Positions 50,146-60,700 of a stretch of 64,000 bases of DNA are shown one piece after another (position 1 is the stretch's first letter; the number at the start of each line of letters is the position of its first letter). Source of the DNA: Tritrichomonas foetus (taxonomy: Eukaryota; Parabasalia; Tritrichomonadida; Tritrichomonadidae); contig MLAK01000599.1 in the NCBI GenBank assembly GCA_001839685.1, positions 1-64,000 of the forward strand, written 5' to 3'. A program made the translations under genes and the position numbers. The notes below the pieces were generated by a model that saw only the letters and a list, made by a program, of their open reading frames with translations, had not been told where the DNA came from and did no database searches.

Positions 50146-51159
50146 ATTTATTTTAAAATTATCTTTCCTTGTGACTTTAGCACAAAAATCATAAATTTTT
50201 ATCAAACTGTTTGAAATTAACGACGTTATGTAACTTTTAAAATAATTTATCTTGCACTATTGATTGTGCATTCAGATGTGACTTTTACTTAGGTATTTTC
50301 CATCTAGCTTAATTCGCCGAATATATCTTTCAAGCTCGATCATGAGAAAAACTTATTTTTCATAGTCAAATGGTGAGAAGAAAACTCAATTGCTGCTGAT
50401 TTTATGATATTTGCCAGAGTCTGAATAATTTTTCAGAAAATATTAGTCAGTTATATGAATGTTGAGTTATGTAGAAATTGATTGAGCAGAGTGAAGTCGA
50501 CAGAACTTCAACAAATTCGAAAGAGTGTCTTTACTGATTACATAAGTGTCATTATATATGATATAATAAACATGTAAATAAATGTGCAGTTCTTTTGTTT
50601 ATGCAATAAGTCAAAGAAGGCATATAAGAATTTATAGTTTGTATTATTGTGCAATTTTTTTTAATTAAGAAGATTATGTCGTTATTTAGTGATTAAAATC
50701 ATTTATTGATCTCTTTCTGAACATTGCTGCACTACGTTACAAAAATGAATGGATCCAATTAATCCAACTAATGACAAAATAAGTCTAGCTATTATTTCGT
50801 CTGGCAGAAAATAAAATATAAGTGATGAAAATTCATTATTTCATCGCTTAACTCGATTTACTGTGATTAATGGTGTTTTATTGGGTATTTCGGTCCCATT
50901 TTTTGAGCATATCTTTCACTCTATCATTTCTTTGATGTAGTGCGCAAAGAATCGATTCATTAACTTTATCATTGTAACTTTTTATAGGAATTAGTTTTAA
51001 TCGACGAGAGACAATCAGAATTATGAATCTTCAATCTTTAAATCATATTAAAGAAGATGCTTTATTTTAGTAATCATTAAGAAATCTGGCTTAAATTTAT
51101 TCTGTAAAGATTCACATATTGTTTTAATTTGTGTATTTATTTTGAGTGAATGATATCGA
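50146..51159. other. Long intergenic region
   Basis: Just over 1 kb of AT-rich sequence after the TPR gene. No frame with gene-like content, no RNA gene and no tandem array recognised. Confidence 0.55.
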
Positions 51160-51441
51160 TCAATTAATCTCTTCAATTGTTTCTTTGATTGGTTCGTAAC
51201 CTGAATTCAATATGTGCTCTTCATAATAAACAATACTTAAAAGAAAATAATTATCTAAAAATGATATAATAATATCAGCATTTTCTATTGTTGTTTTTGA
51301 TTCATTGCAATTCGAATACAGTTCCCCAATAAATTTATCATCAGAAACATGCCACCATTTTTGCACTTTTTGAATTCTACCAGTGTAATCACGACACTTT
51401 CTCACATGATGGCTCTTTTTTGAATCGAAGTCAAGATATTA
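51160..51441 (-). pseudogene. Possible remnant of a ubiquitin-specific protease C-terminus
   Basis: A minus-strand open stretch of about 93 codons, bounded by stops and without an ATG at a sensible place. It reads ...KSHHVRKCRDYTGRIQ, then KVQKWWHVSDDKFIGE, and later DNYFLLSIVYYEE. The order His, Tyr, Trp-x-x-x-x-Asp, Tyr-rich strand mimics the end of USP family catalytic domains (GHYxxYxR...WxxFDDxxV...AYLLFY). The Cys box and the rest of the domain are absent upstream, where the LTV1 3' end lies. Likely debris of a decayed gene; the assignment rests on pattern memory only. Confidence 0.35.
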
Positions 51442-51570
51442 GGTAATTCTAAAAATCAGCCCATGGAATAAAATAAAGAAGTTAGAGATTTATTTATAAT
51501 CTTATTTAAATAAAACTTATAAAATAGAGTGTTACACAGCTGTGCATGATGGAAAAGTTATCATATTAGC

Positions 51571-52884
51571 TCAGTCGAGTGGAATGATTGTTTGGCCGCG
51601 TGATGCTCCTGAAGCAGCGATTGATTTCTTCACTCGTTTAGTTGCATTCTTGAATTTTTCTTTTGTTTGTTTCTTTGCAATTCTTCTTTGCTTGTTGTAT
51701 TCCTTGATTGCCTTTTTCCTTGCTTTTGCCTCTTCTTTTGTTTCATTTGGTTTTGGTTGCATATTTGGTGGAACAATTTCGTTATCTGGTTCTTCTTCTT
51801 GTTGCTTTGGTTTCTTTTGCTTTTTCTTTATTGGTATATTTTCATCTCTGACTTTTCCTGGGCGATTTTCTGTTGTCGAGTATGTATCAATGATTGATTC
51901 ACAATCCCATTTTTCTTTAGGTTTCTGTTCTTCTTCTTCTTTATGGTTATCTTCATCATCACTTGGTAATTGAATGTTTACTCTGTTAGTTTTGTCAGTT
52001 TCTGGCGGCTTCTCCATATACGCCATTGGATTTTTAAATTTGTCGAAATCATCGATAACATCATCCCAGTCAATTTCGTCTTTTCCATCGTCATCATCCT
52101 CTTCCTCTTCGGGCTCTTCTTCTTCGTTGTAAACAGTATTAAGCAAGTGCTCGACTTTTTCTTCAACATAGTCCATAGCTTCTGAACGATGAGAAATGTG
52201 GCTGGCATGTGATGGTGCGTAACTCACGCGTGATTTGGCGACTGATTTCTTCATTCCCGATTTTGCATCAAACACTTCACCTTCGTCATCATCGTCGTCA
52301 AATTCCTGGTCTTCTAAAGCTAACGCCTTAGCAAAGAAATCATCATCAAGCTCATCAACATCTTCATCGTCCATGGCTGCCAATACTTCTGGGTCAATTC
52401 CGTTGGCAAGAAGGTTGTCGGTATCATCAACCAGTTTGGGAAGCGTTGGGTCTATTGTTGAACCGAAAACATCGCGGTCAAATCCAAGCTTATCAACCAA
52501 ACGATCGACATCTGTGATTTCTCTCTTTTTGAGGTCGTGGACTGAACCGTCAGGTGCGACAAAAACGCCATCGTCGGCTTCTTCATCAATAGCTTTGAAA
52601 AATTTAGTGTAATCTTCGCCATCGTCGATATCGATACCAAAATATTTATTGTATTGGGCGCCAATGCCTTGTTTCGTACATTTTGGAAGATCTTTAATGG
52701 GCGTAGCGTCTGGCTGCATCTCTTTCGCGAGTCTGTCAACTGTATCATTCTTTACATCGGAACCAATATAAATTGGTACAAGAACTTTTTGCGAAGCATT
52801 GGGGTCGTGACTTAATGGATCTTCTACCGATCGATCAACCAGTTGAAATGTAACTACCTTCCTTTTGTCGATTTTTTTACTCAT
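51571..52884 (-). CDS. LTV1, 40S ribosome biogenesis factor
   Basis: Assembly and nuclear-export factor of the pre-40S ribosomal subunit. The 437-residue protein begins KRKVVTFQLVDRSVEDPLS and VLVPIYIGSD, matching the conserved LTV1 N-terminal block (VSFHLVHRSQRDPL, VLLP). A GIDIDDGEDYTKFF segment follows, equivalent to the DDDYDYLQHL block. Long acidic stretches occur around residues 170-210 and 250-275. A Lys-rich C-terminal half carries KNATKRVKKS near the end, consistent with its rRNA contacts. An initiator-like TCATTA lies 11-13 bases upstream of the ATG. It is divergent from the UDP-xylose synthase gene across a 499-base spacer with a palindrome. Confidence 0.88.
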   Translation of the reverse strand: MSKKIDKRKVVTFQLVDRSVEDPLSHDPNASQKVLVPIYIGSDVKNDTVDRLAKEMQPDATPIKDLPKCTKQGIGAQYNKYFGIDIDDGEDYTKFFKAIDEEADDGVFVAPDGSVHDLKKREITDVDRLVDKLGFDRDVFGSTIDPTLPKLVDDTDNLLANGIDPEVLAAMDDEDVDELDDDFFAKALALEDQEFDDDDDEGEVFDAKSGMKKSVAKSRVSYAPSHASHISHRSEAMDYVEEKVEHLLNTVYNEEEEPEEEEDDDDGKDEIDWDDVIDDFDKFKNPMAYMEKPPETDKTNRVNIQLPSDDEDNHKEEEEQKPKEKWDCESIIDTYSTTENRPGKVRDENIPIKKKQKKPKQQEEEPDNEIVPPNMQPKPNETKEEAKARKKAIKEYNKQRRIAKKQTKEKFKNATKRVKKSIAASGASRGQTIIPLD

Positions 52885-53383
52885 AAAATCTTAATGATTT
52901 TGAAACTATTGAATTTTTTTTGCATGACCAAAGATTAAACGTTCTCTTCATTCATCAAAGTTTTTCACCAGATTTGATGAAATAAATGGCCGCCCAAAAA
53001 ATTGAATGTTGCTTTCAAAAAGAAACGTGCACGTGATGGTTTTTCATGGAATGTGACATGAAAACCATCAATCAATGGGGAAATTTTTGAAAGGTTTTCA
53101 GAAACACCTGGACTGGTATGAACTTTTTGTATAAATGAGCCAATTCATGTATTTTTTCAGGGTGAGGATACATTTAAATGTAATAATTTCAGGTCTCAAG
53201 TTTATAACAATGTTAGAGGACTCGCCACCAGGAGTTGTTTCTTCTTAATTAGTGATAGGTGCACGATTACTGAACTCAATATAATAGGTAATTCATATCA
53301 AAAAGTTGACCAAAAGTCGAAATTGAATCAAGTAGTGATTAATATTCTTTCAATTCCTTTTATTATCTTTTAACTTCGAAGTT
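52885..53383. promoter_or_regulatory. Divergent promoter region of LTV1 and UXS
   Basis: Spacer between two divergent genes. On the LTV1 side TCATTA (minus strand, 52892-52897) matches the initiator pattern. In the middle a 10-base palindrome and a near-perfect 13-base inverted repeat lie side by side (listed separately). No gene seen. Confidence 0.5.
53025..53069. repeat. Palindrome plus 13-bp inverted repeat
   Basis: ACGTGCACGT (53025-53034) is a perfect palindrome and includes an E-box CACGTG. Directly beside it GATGGTTTTTCATG (53035-53048) pairs with CATGAAAACCATC (53057-53069) around an 8-base loop, with one extra T in the left arm. Possible binding site for dimeric regulators shared by the two flanking genes. 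Confidence 0.75.
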
Positions 53384-54343
53384 ATGTCTGGACAATTAAG
53401 ATATCTAGTAACAGGTGGTGCTGGTTTTATTGGAAGCCACATAGTTAATCAGCTTATGCAACAAGGCTGCAAAGTTACAGTTTTAGACAATTTTTTCACA
53501 GGCTCCAAAAGCAATATTGAGCATTGGATCGGCAACCCGAATTTTACTTTAATCGAAGGAGATGTCATCGATCCAATTGACGTTGAAGTAGATCGTATTT
53601 TCCATCTTGCATGCCCGGCTTCACCACCACACTATATGCGCGATCCAATCCAAACACTCGAAACATCATTTCTCGGTACTCGAAATATGCTTCACCTCGC
53701 TAAGAAATACAACGCCCGCCTTCTTTACACTTCAACGAGCGAAGTTTATGGAGATCCCGATCAATTTCACCATCCTCAAAAAGAGGAATATTGGGGTAAC
53801 GTAAACTGCAGAGGACCACGAGCGTGTTACGACGAAGGAAAGAGGTCAGCTGAAACCTACTGCTTTGAATTCCATAGAAAATATGGAACCGAAATTAGAA
53901 CAGCTCGTCTCTTCAATACCTACGGACCAAATATGGATCCAAATGATGGCCGCGTTGTCTCAAATATGATCATGCAGGCTCTCCAAGGAAAAGATTTGAC
54001 AATCTACGGAACCGGAAAGCAAACGCGTAGCTTTGGATACGTGGAAGATACTGTTCGTGGTTTGTTTGCACTCATGGAGTCTGATTATGAACATCCAGTC
54101 AACATCGGAAATCCAACCGAGTTTTCTATCCTCGAGTTAGCTCAACTCGTCCAAAAGAAGATCAATACGAACGTCAAAATTGTCTTCCAAGAGGCAGCAA
54201 CTGACGATCCACAACAAAGAAAGCCAGACATCACGAAGGCAAAAACAATCCTTCACTGGGAGCCAAAAATTTCACTTGATGAGGGACTCGACAGAACTAT
54301 CCCATACTTTCGTGATTTCGTTGAAGGAAGAAGGAAACGCTAA
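53384..54343 (+). CDS. UDP-glucuronate decarboxylase (UDP-xylose synthase)
   Basis: Converts UDP-glucuronic acid to UDP-xylose with bound NAD. The 319-residue extended SDR protein has the cofactor motif GGAGFIGS (11-18), the catalytic triad region TSTSEVYGDP (116-125), and Tyr149-x3-Lys153 in CYDEGKR. The HLACPASPPHY block and NTYGPNMDPNDGRVVSN are specific to this family. QQRKPDITKA near the end is the substrate-binding Arg loop. There is no N-terminal membrane span, unlike animal UXS1, so a cytosolic enzyme of the plant/bacterial soluble type is expected. Coding GC is higher than in neighbouring genes, which could reflect high expression or a transferred gene. Confidence 0.93.
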   Translation: MSGQLRYLVTGGAGFIGSHIVNQLMQQGCKVTVLDNFFTGSKSNIEHWIGNPNFTLIEGDVIDPIDVEVDRIFHLACPASPPHYMRDPIQTLETSFLGTRNMLHLAKKYNARLLYTSTSEVYGDPDQFHHPQKEEYWGNVNCRGPRACYDEGKRSAETYCFEFHRKYGTEIRTARLFNTYGPNMDPNDGRVVSNMIMQALQGKDLTIYGTGKQTRSFGYVEDTVRGLFALMESDYEHPVNIGNPTEFSILELAQLVQKKINTNVKIVFQEAATDDPQQRKPDITKAKTILHWEPKISLDEGLDRTIPYFRDFVEGRRKR

Positions 54344-54750
54344 AAAGGAAAAACATAAAATATGATCATAAACGATACATCTTTACTTAGTTTTCTTATG
54401 AATATAGAATCTAAATGATATCACTATATTAATCTTGTTTTCATTTTTTTTTTTTTTCAACTGCTGCTATTTTTTTTTCACCAGGTAATGAATTGATAAT
54501 TCTGATGAGATGTAAACCAATTTTTATCGGTCATAAAACTCTGACTCCGACCGAAAAACTTTTTTTAGTAATGATAAAATGATTAGTCTAGAGAGAACAT
54601 TGAATCTAAAAAAGATAAAATTAATTGAATTAGATTTTTTAGAGATTTGGTATAGTATCATACGGAAATGGATAATATATTTTTTTTCTTGAATTGTTAT
54701 TAGGAAAATTGATCTTACAAAATCAGATATTATTCAAAACAATAAATATT
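54344..54750. other. Convergent intergenic region
   Basis: 3' flanks of the UXS gene and the leftward dynein light chain gene. Several T homopolymers (for example near 54445-54458). No gene seen. Confidence 0.6.
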
Positions 54751-55119
54751 TTATTCCAAAAGTGATCCAAAAATGACTGCAACAACAAGGAATGTTGATG
54801 TTTCATATGTCGTTGTCACATAGTTGTCGTGCTCTTCGTCCCATAGACACATTGATCCGGAAAAGAATGCTTGGCCGATCTTTTCGCTGAGGACAAGTTG
54901 AACTGAGAACTTGAAACGTGCTGGTGCAATTCTTTTAACGCATTTTCCAATTTCGTCGGTAGCTTCTTTCAATGTTAATGATGATTGTTTTGTATCGTAG
55001 GTGGTTTTATCAAATTTGTTAGTGAGTATCTTCTCGACTTCAGCTTTGATTTTAGAGACTGGGAATGTATCTGATGGAAGCTGGAAAGTATTTTCAAGAA
55101 GGGCTTGTTGTTGTGCCAT
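54751..55119 (-). CDS. Tctex1-type dynein light chain
   Basis: Small dynein subunit of 122 residues, a complete Tctex1/DYNLT domain. The conserved core is visible: ALLENTFQLPSD at the front, then RIAPARFKFSVQLVLSEKIGQ and the terminal strands FFSGSMCLWDEEHDNYVTTTYE and TFLVVAVIFG. The sequence is nearest the TCTEX1D/DYNLT2B group used in axonemal and IFT dyneins. It starts at an ATG preceded by TTTCA. It is divergent from IFT56, so two ciliary-transport genes share the 491-base spacer. Confidence 0.9.
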   Translation of the reverse strand: MAQQQALLENTFQLPSDTFPVSKIKAEVEKILTNKFDKTTYDTKQSSLTLKEATDEIGKCVKRIAPARFKFSVQLVLSEKIGQAFFSGSMCLWDEEHDNYVTTTYETSTFLVVAVIFGSLLE

Positions 55120-55610
55120 TGAAAGTAACGGATAACGAAAATAATAATAGGAAAAAAGTAAACGTTCACATCACAGAAAAATTTTGAATTTTGCTTTGCA
55201 TAAATCTCGGAAATCAGCAAAGATAAAGGGCAACTCTCATGTCCAACGTGGTAAATATGTAATTGTCAATACGAATATTGCTATATGATAATATGATTTG
55301 ATTTATTGACAATTGTTTCATCCACACTCGACCCGAATAACACAACAAATGAGTACAGAGAACTTTCGAAGATATTTTTTATATTAGAAACTACAAAACT
55401 AACAAGACCTTTGTTATGATAGGCAATGCGGTATGTAGTATTACTCTTATAAATGTTATAAATATTCAAAACTATAGTTAAATATAAATACTCTTACTTG
55501 ATCAACATGAGTTCATGAAATGTGATATAAAAAATGATACTATGATTCAATAATTTTGAATTCATTTGATTTTTTAATCATTCAAAATTGCAGAAAAACG
55601 AGAAATCAAG
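55120..55610. promoter_or_regulatory. Divergent promoter region of dynein light chain and IFT56
   Basis: A 491-base AT-rich spacer between two divergent ciliary genes. Short TCA motifs lie next to both starts. No reading frame of note; a shared control region is plausible. Confidence 0.45.
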
Positions 55611-57293
55611 ATGATTGTTGGATCTAAGAAGAAAAAAACAGCACCAGTTCAGCAAGAAAAAACTCCCGATGTGAAGACAGTTATCGAAACAAACGAACAA
55701 TACATTTTCAAGTATATAGAAAACCGAGATTATAGCGGCGCTGCTACATTTATCGAATTTCTTCGCGATGAGCTTCAAGTGCAATATACGAAAGAAATTG
55801 CGCTCTGGCACGGCTATGCATTATTTCACCTTGGCCAATATTCAGATGCGATAGAAATATACGAAAAACTTCAAGTTGAAGATCCAAATGATCAATTTTT
55901 AAATTTATATCTTTCTTCATGCCATTTCTATAACCAAGATTTTGACAAAGCGCACGAATATGCACAAAAAGGGCCAGATTGTGATTTAAAAACGAGATTA
56001 ATATTTCATATTTCTCAGCAAAGACATGACGAAGAACAACTTTTTCAGGCGCATTCACAAATGATTGGAACTCTTGAAAATCAACTTTCTTTAGCCGCAA
56101 TTCATTATACAAGATCTAATTTTCAAGATGCAATTGATATCTATCAAAAGCTTCTGATGATGCATCCTGATTTTCTAGCCCTTCATGTTTACATTGCAAT
56201 GTGCCAATTCAAAATGGACATGTTTCAAGAGTCAAATGATACAGTTGATCAATATCTTGCAGTTAATTCTGATTCTGCCATTTCATTAAATTTGAAAGCA
56301 TGTGACTATTTACATTTATTTGGACCAGAAATTGCCGAATCACAATTACTTCAAATCAGAAAATTTTCTTCTTCCTCGTACGAATTTGTTGATGCTTTGA
56401 TTCGTCATAATGAAATAATTTTTCACAACGGCGAAGATGCTTTTTCAGTTTTACCAAAACTCGTTGAATCTTTACCAGAAACACGTTTTAACTTGGCTGT
56501 TTTATATTTAAGAGAAAATAACCCACAAGAAGCTTTCAACCTCCTTCAAGAAGTTGAACCAATTGACATCAAAGAATCAATTTTGAAAGCAACTGTTTCT
56601 GTAGCAATGGGACAAGTAGCATTTGAACCAAATTTAATCGAAGAAGCAAATGTAACATATGCCGAAGTAGGCCAAATGGATATAGTGAAAGATACTGTTC
56701 CTGGTAGACAATGTCTGGCTTCATCAAAGTTTATTGTGGGTGATTTTGCTGAAGCTTTGCGAGTTTTACAAACAATTGAAGATGCTATTGGTGATACTGA
56801 TGAATTTTGTTATAATAAAGGAATGGCACTAGCTGTACTTGGAAGATATGCAGAAGCAGAGAAATATTTCTTACAAGTGAATAATGAAACCTATAAAAAA
56901 GAGATTTTCTACGTTTCTTGGCTTTGTCGATGCTATATAAAGAATAAAAAGCCTGATAAAGCATGGGAATTATATGTTGATGCAACACCGACAGAAGATG
57001 CGAAAACATTACTGCAGATTATATCTACAGAGTGCTTCACTGCTGGTCAATACTTCTATTCAATGAAAGCATACGACGTTTTAGCACAATTTGATATGGA
57101 TCAAACTAATAAAGATGGAATGATTGCGTCTGCTGTTGGCGTGTTTAGAGCAATTCTTGCACAGAGAGAAAGTCCAGAAAAAATTATTGATGTATTAACT
57201 ACATTGAATAATGAGCCTTCTGCTGAACAGACGCTTCAAACCATTCAAGATTATGTTGAAAATTCGGATGATTTTAACATTGTTGAGTATTAA
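55611..57293 (+). CDS. IFT56/TTC26 (DYF-13), intraflagellar transport B subunit
   Basis: TPR-repeat IFT-B protein that carries motility cargo into cilia. The 560-residue protein matches TTC26 over its length: RDYSGAATFIEFLRDE near the start, LWHGYALFHLGQYSDAI, NQLSLAAIHYTRSNFQDAID, ISLNLKACDYLHLF, YEFVDALIRHNEIIFHNGED and the NLAVLYLRENNPQEAFNLL block. Length equals that of animal and algal homologues. The ATG is preceded by TCAAG. The stop TAA runs into AAATA. Confidence 0.95.
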   Translation: MIVGSKKKKTAPVQQEKTPDVKTVIETNEQYIFKYIENRDYSGAATFIEFLRDELQVQYTKEIALWHGYALFHLGQYSDAIEIYEKLQVEDPNDQFLNLYLSSCHFYNQDFDKAHEYAQKGPDCDLKTRLIFHISQQRHDEEQLFQAHSQMIGTLENQLSLAAIHYTRSNFQDAIDIYQKLLMMHPDFLALHVYIAMCQFKMDMFQESNDTVDQYLAVNSDSAISLNLKACDYLHLFGPEIAESQLLQIRKFSSSSYEFVDALIRHNEIIFHNGEDAFSVLPKLVESLPETRFNLAVLYLRENNPQEAFNLLQEVEPIDIKESILKATVSVAMGQVAFEPNLIEEANVTYAEVGQMDIVKDTVPGRQCLASSKFIVGDFAEALRVLQTIEDAIGDTDEFCYNKGMALAVLGRYAEAEKYFLQVNNETYKKEIFYVSWLCRCYIKNKKPDKAWELYVDATPTEDAKTLLQIISTECFTAGQYFYSMKAYDVLAQFDMDQTNKDGMIASAVGVFRAILAQRESPEKIIDVLTTLNNEPSAEQTLQTIQDYVENSDDFNIVEY

Positions 57294-57740
57294 AATACTA
57301 TTCTTTACTTTGATCCTTATCCCAATCTTTTCTTACTTTTTTTTTTCTTATTTCTTTCTTTTTTCCTTCTTTTGTTTTATTTTTGACTCAACTTCTCATA
57401 TTTTTATACTGTTTGACCTTTCTCCAGGTAGTGAAATATATTATCACGATAAAAAACGAGATGATGCAAAAAGAGGAAATTATTATCACAAAGCTTTGTT
57501 GCAGTTAAAGTATTGATCTATTATACAATCAAGAAGTAAAGTAATATACATCTTGATATTGTTTCGAAAAGAATTAAATTCAATCAATATGTTCGCTTTT
57601 AGAAAAAGTTATAAAGTTTCTGAAGAATTGGTGGAAATTCGACGAATGTTATTTGAATTAAAATTGCATTTGAATTGCAATCTACTGAGAATTCTTTAAT
57701 AATGAATTGAAATATCGCTCTGTTCAAAAAGTTTCAATCA
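57294..57740. other. Intergenic
   Basis: A T-rich 3' flank followed by a short stretch (about 57425-57516) that reads as a charged peptide on the plus strand (YYHDKKRDDAKRGNYYHKAL) without its own start. It could be a small remnant; too short to call. No other feature. Confidence 0.45.
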
Positions 57741-60700
57741 ATGGATCAAGTACTTCTGGAAGAAGATCAACAGAAGGAAGTCGGTTATACGCAGAACAAA
57801 GTCTTCATTTTTGCGAATGAGATCCAGTTTTTTGTTTCCAACCATAATATTTTAAATCAAGTTATTTCATTTATTATTTATTTATTATTAATCGCCTACA
57901 ACTTTCTTTCGGCCCTTCCAATTTCCCCGCTCGACAATCCAGAAATGGAGCTAATCGATTATGCTTACATGATTTTTACCGGAACAATATCAAATCCATC
58001 AAAATCATCAATTGTTATAATATCAATTTTATTAAATACTATTGTTTTATTCCTTTTGGGAATAACTTTTATTGTTTCTATGTATCTTTTAGTGACACCT
58101 GTGCACTTGCCATTTGCAATTAAAGTGGTTGCTGTTTTATGGTACTATGTAATTCCCTTATTCACTCCAATTGAGTTAGTTGTTTTATCTCGAACATATA
58201 ATTATTTATCAATTACTGATGATAATTTACTTTTTTTGTTTTTCTTGTTTACAAATATTTTTATATATGCAATGATTTTAATAGTCGGAGTTTTTAATGC
58301 AGTAACAATTTATCGAGTGAAATATATTTTTTCTACTTTAAAACCATTTCAAGCAATTGCATTTACTTTTCTATTAGCGGTTTCGCATCAAATGATTAGT
58401 TTTGTTTCTTATCCTTCACAGGCACTATTAGTTGTATCATTTTTTATCCAACTTGCCGGAATTATATATTTTACATATCAAACGCCATACATCACAATTT
58501 GGATGACTACTGCACTTTTAACCTATTATATTTTTTCTTTATGTGTTTCTATTTTACGGGTTTTACCAATAGTTGTTGAGTTTTGGGAAATTTTTATCGT
58601 TCTTGGTGCGAGTTTAATGATATCGATTGTTTTAAGTTTCTCATTTAAAAGCCATATTTTATGCAAAATTGGATTATTAAAAAATAGGTTCGATCGAACA
58701 AGATTTGATATTAATCAAAAAATTGTTTCTGTTGATTTAAGGTCACTTCAAAATATTGAAATTTGGGCACTTTTGAAAATTTTTCCAGAATTATCCAGAA
58801 AATTACAAGATTTATTATTTAAAATTTTAGATTCACGAGATCCCAAAACTTTTGAGGATTCACTTTTTTTATACACATTTGAAATTGTATTGAATTATAA
58901 TGATGATAAAATTTACATCAGCAAAAATCAAATTTATGCTTTAAAATCGCTCAAAACGAAATTTTGGGAAGCTGTTTGGAAAGTTAATTTTTCTGTACTC
59001 CCTCAAATCTCAGCCGAAATTGGTCATCGAAGGGTTATTCTCCAACAGAATATTCTATTTTATAATAATTATAACCGAAGATCACATAAAACAGTAAAAA
59101 AATTAACTTCACCAGGGAAAATCCAAAAAAATCACCATTTAACTATTTTACATATTCTGGTTATTCTTTTTTGTGCAGCATCAGTTTTATCCCAATATTT
59201 CATCAGTATATCGTTTCGATCAAGTTATTCCAAATTTGTGAAGTTTACCAAACTTCGAAATTTTTTGACAAGTATTTCATTAATACAAATTGATTTATGG
59301 CCAAAAAATAATTTTTTGTCAAAAAATACTTATGATATTGTGATAGACAACTGGGAGAAAATTAAAAACGAGGACATTCTTACATTAGATCTAAATGAAA
59401 TTCCCTACATTTCAATCATTCAAACATATTTAAACGATTTATCTAATTACAACACAACGTTAGAATTGACTGATGCATTAACAAGTTTAGATATCTTTCA
59501 TATCTTTCATAATTTGTTTTTGAAATCGAATGGACATTTCGACCGAATAAATTATCGAACAAATAGCGATATTGAAAGCGCCTTATTTTCCGTTTTAGCG
59601 ATTATTTCTTTCTTTTATATTATTGGATTCATTGGATCAATCTTGAGACTTAGTAATCAAGAACATAGTTTCTTTGCTGGATTTCAATCCTTTTCAAAAA
59701 ATAGTATAATTAATTATCGAAAGATAGAAATTAAAAACGAAATAAATGTTCCAGTTCCACTTCACACAATTGAATGGGATGTGTTGAAGTATTTTATTAT
59801 ATCATATTTAACTTCATTTGTAGCAATGTTTTTTTTATGGTTAATTGTTTATTTAGAGTTTTATTTTTTGAAAGAAGATTCAAAACGCTTTTCCAATTAT
59901 ACAGATTTAACTGGAAGCTTTGCATTGGCTTATGGCTATTATTCTGTTTCAGTTTTTTATGGAAAGCGGTCATTTTTTCAGCCAAAAGTTATGGAAGCAA
60001 TAGATATTTCTGATGATTATTTCAATCAACTATATATCGATAATGAATCATCCACTTTGATTAAAATTATACCAAAATCGATTTTCAAAAACATTGCCTC
60101 ATTTTATTATCAAACTCCACTCAAAGAATCAGATAATAGCATTAAAGAAACAATCCGACAATTATATAAAGATGCAGATTTACTCGATACTCCAATTTTT
60201 CAATATGATTGTGATTTCATCGTTCGAGTGGTCGTTTTTCTAATTTCTACAATATTTTTAACTATCGTTGCCTATTTTTCACATTATGTCTTTCATATAA
60301 TTCATGATTCATCAATTTCTGAAAAGATAGGATTATTAATTGACTTTGAAAATGAAGCAAATATAGAAAATTGGAAACTCGATAAATACAATTCAGATGA
60401 TTTACCTCTTATACTTCTTAAAATGTCATCTGACTTGACAATCAAATTTGCCACGAAATGTGCAAAAGAAAAATTGAATATTGATGTTGGAAACAATTTC
60501 ACGGATATTAAAAATTATGATTTAATTCACTCATCTGAGATTTTGAATGCTATTCATGATATGAAAAATACAAATTCTTCTAACTCTATTACAATTAAGA
60601 AAGATAATGGCAAATTCACCATAATTAATCCACACTTTCAAATCATTAGTTGTATAAAAACACTCAAATCTATTATTCTAATCGACGATGTTGAACTTGT

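Noticed and set aside
51542..51973. 143-residue Phe/Cys-rich frame on the plus strand
   Set aside because: Antisense of the Lys/Glu-rich LTV1 C-terminus; the hydrophobic look is a complement artefact.
52235..52612. 125-residue Ser-rich frame on the plus strand inside LTV1
   Set aside because: Antisense to acidic, Asp/Glu-coding sequence of LTV1, which produces Ser-rich complements by chance; LTV1 itself is clearly conserved.
57211..57516. 101-residue frame overlapping the end of IFT56
   Set aside because: The first part is an out-of-frame shadow of IFT56 followed by T-rich 3' flank; only the last 30 codons look protein-like and no family is recognised.
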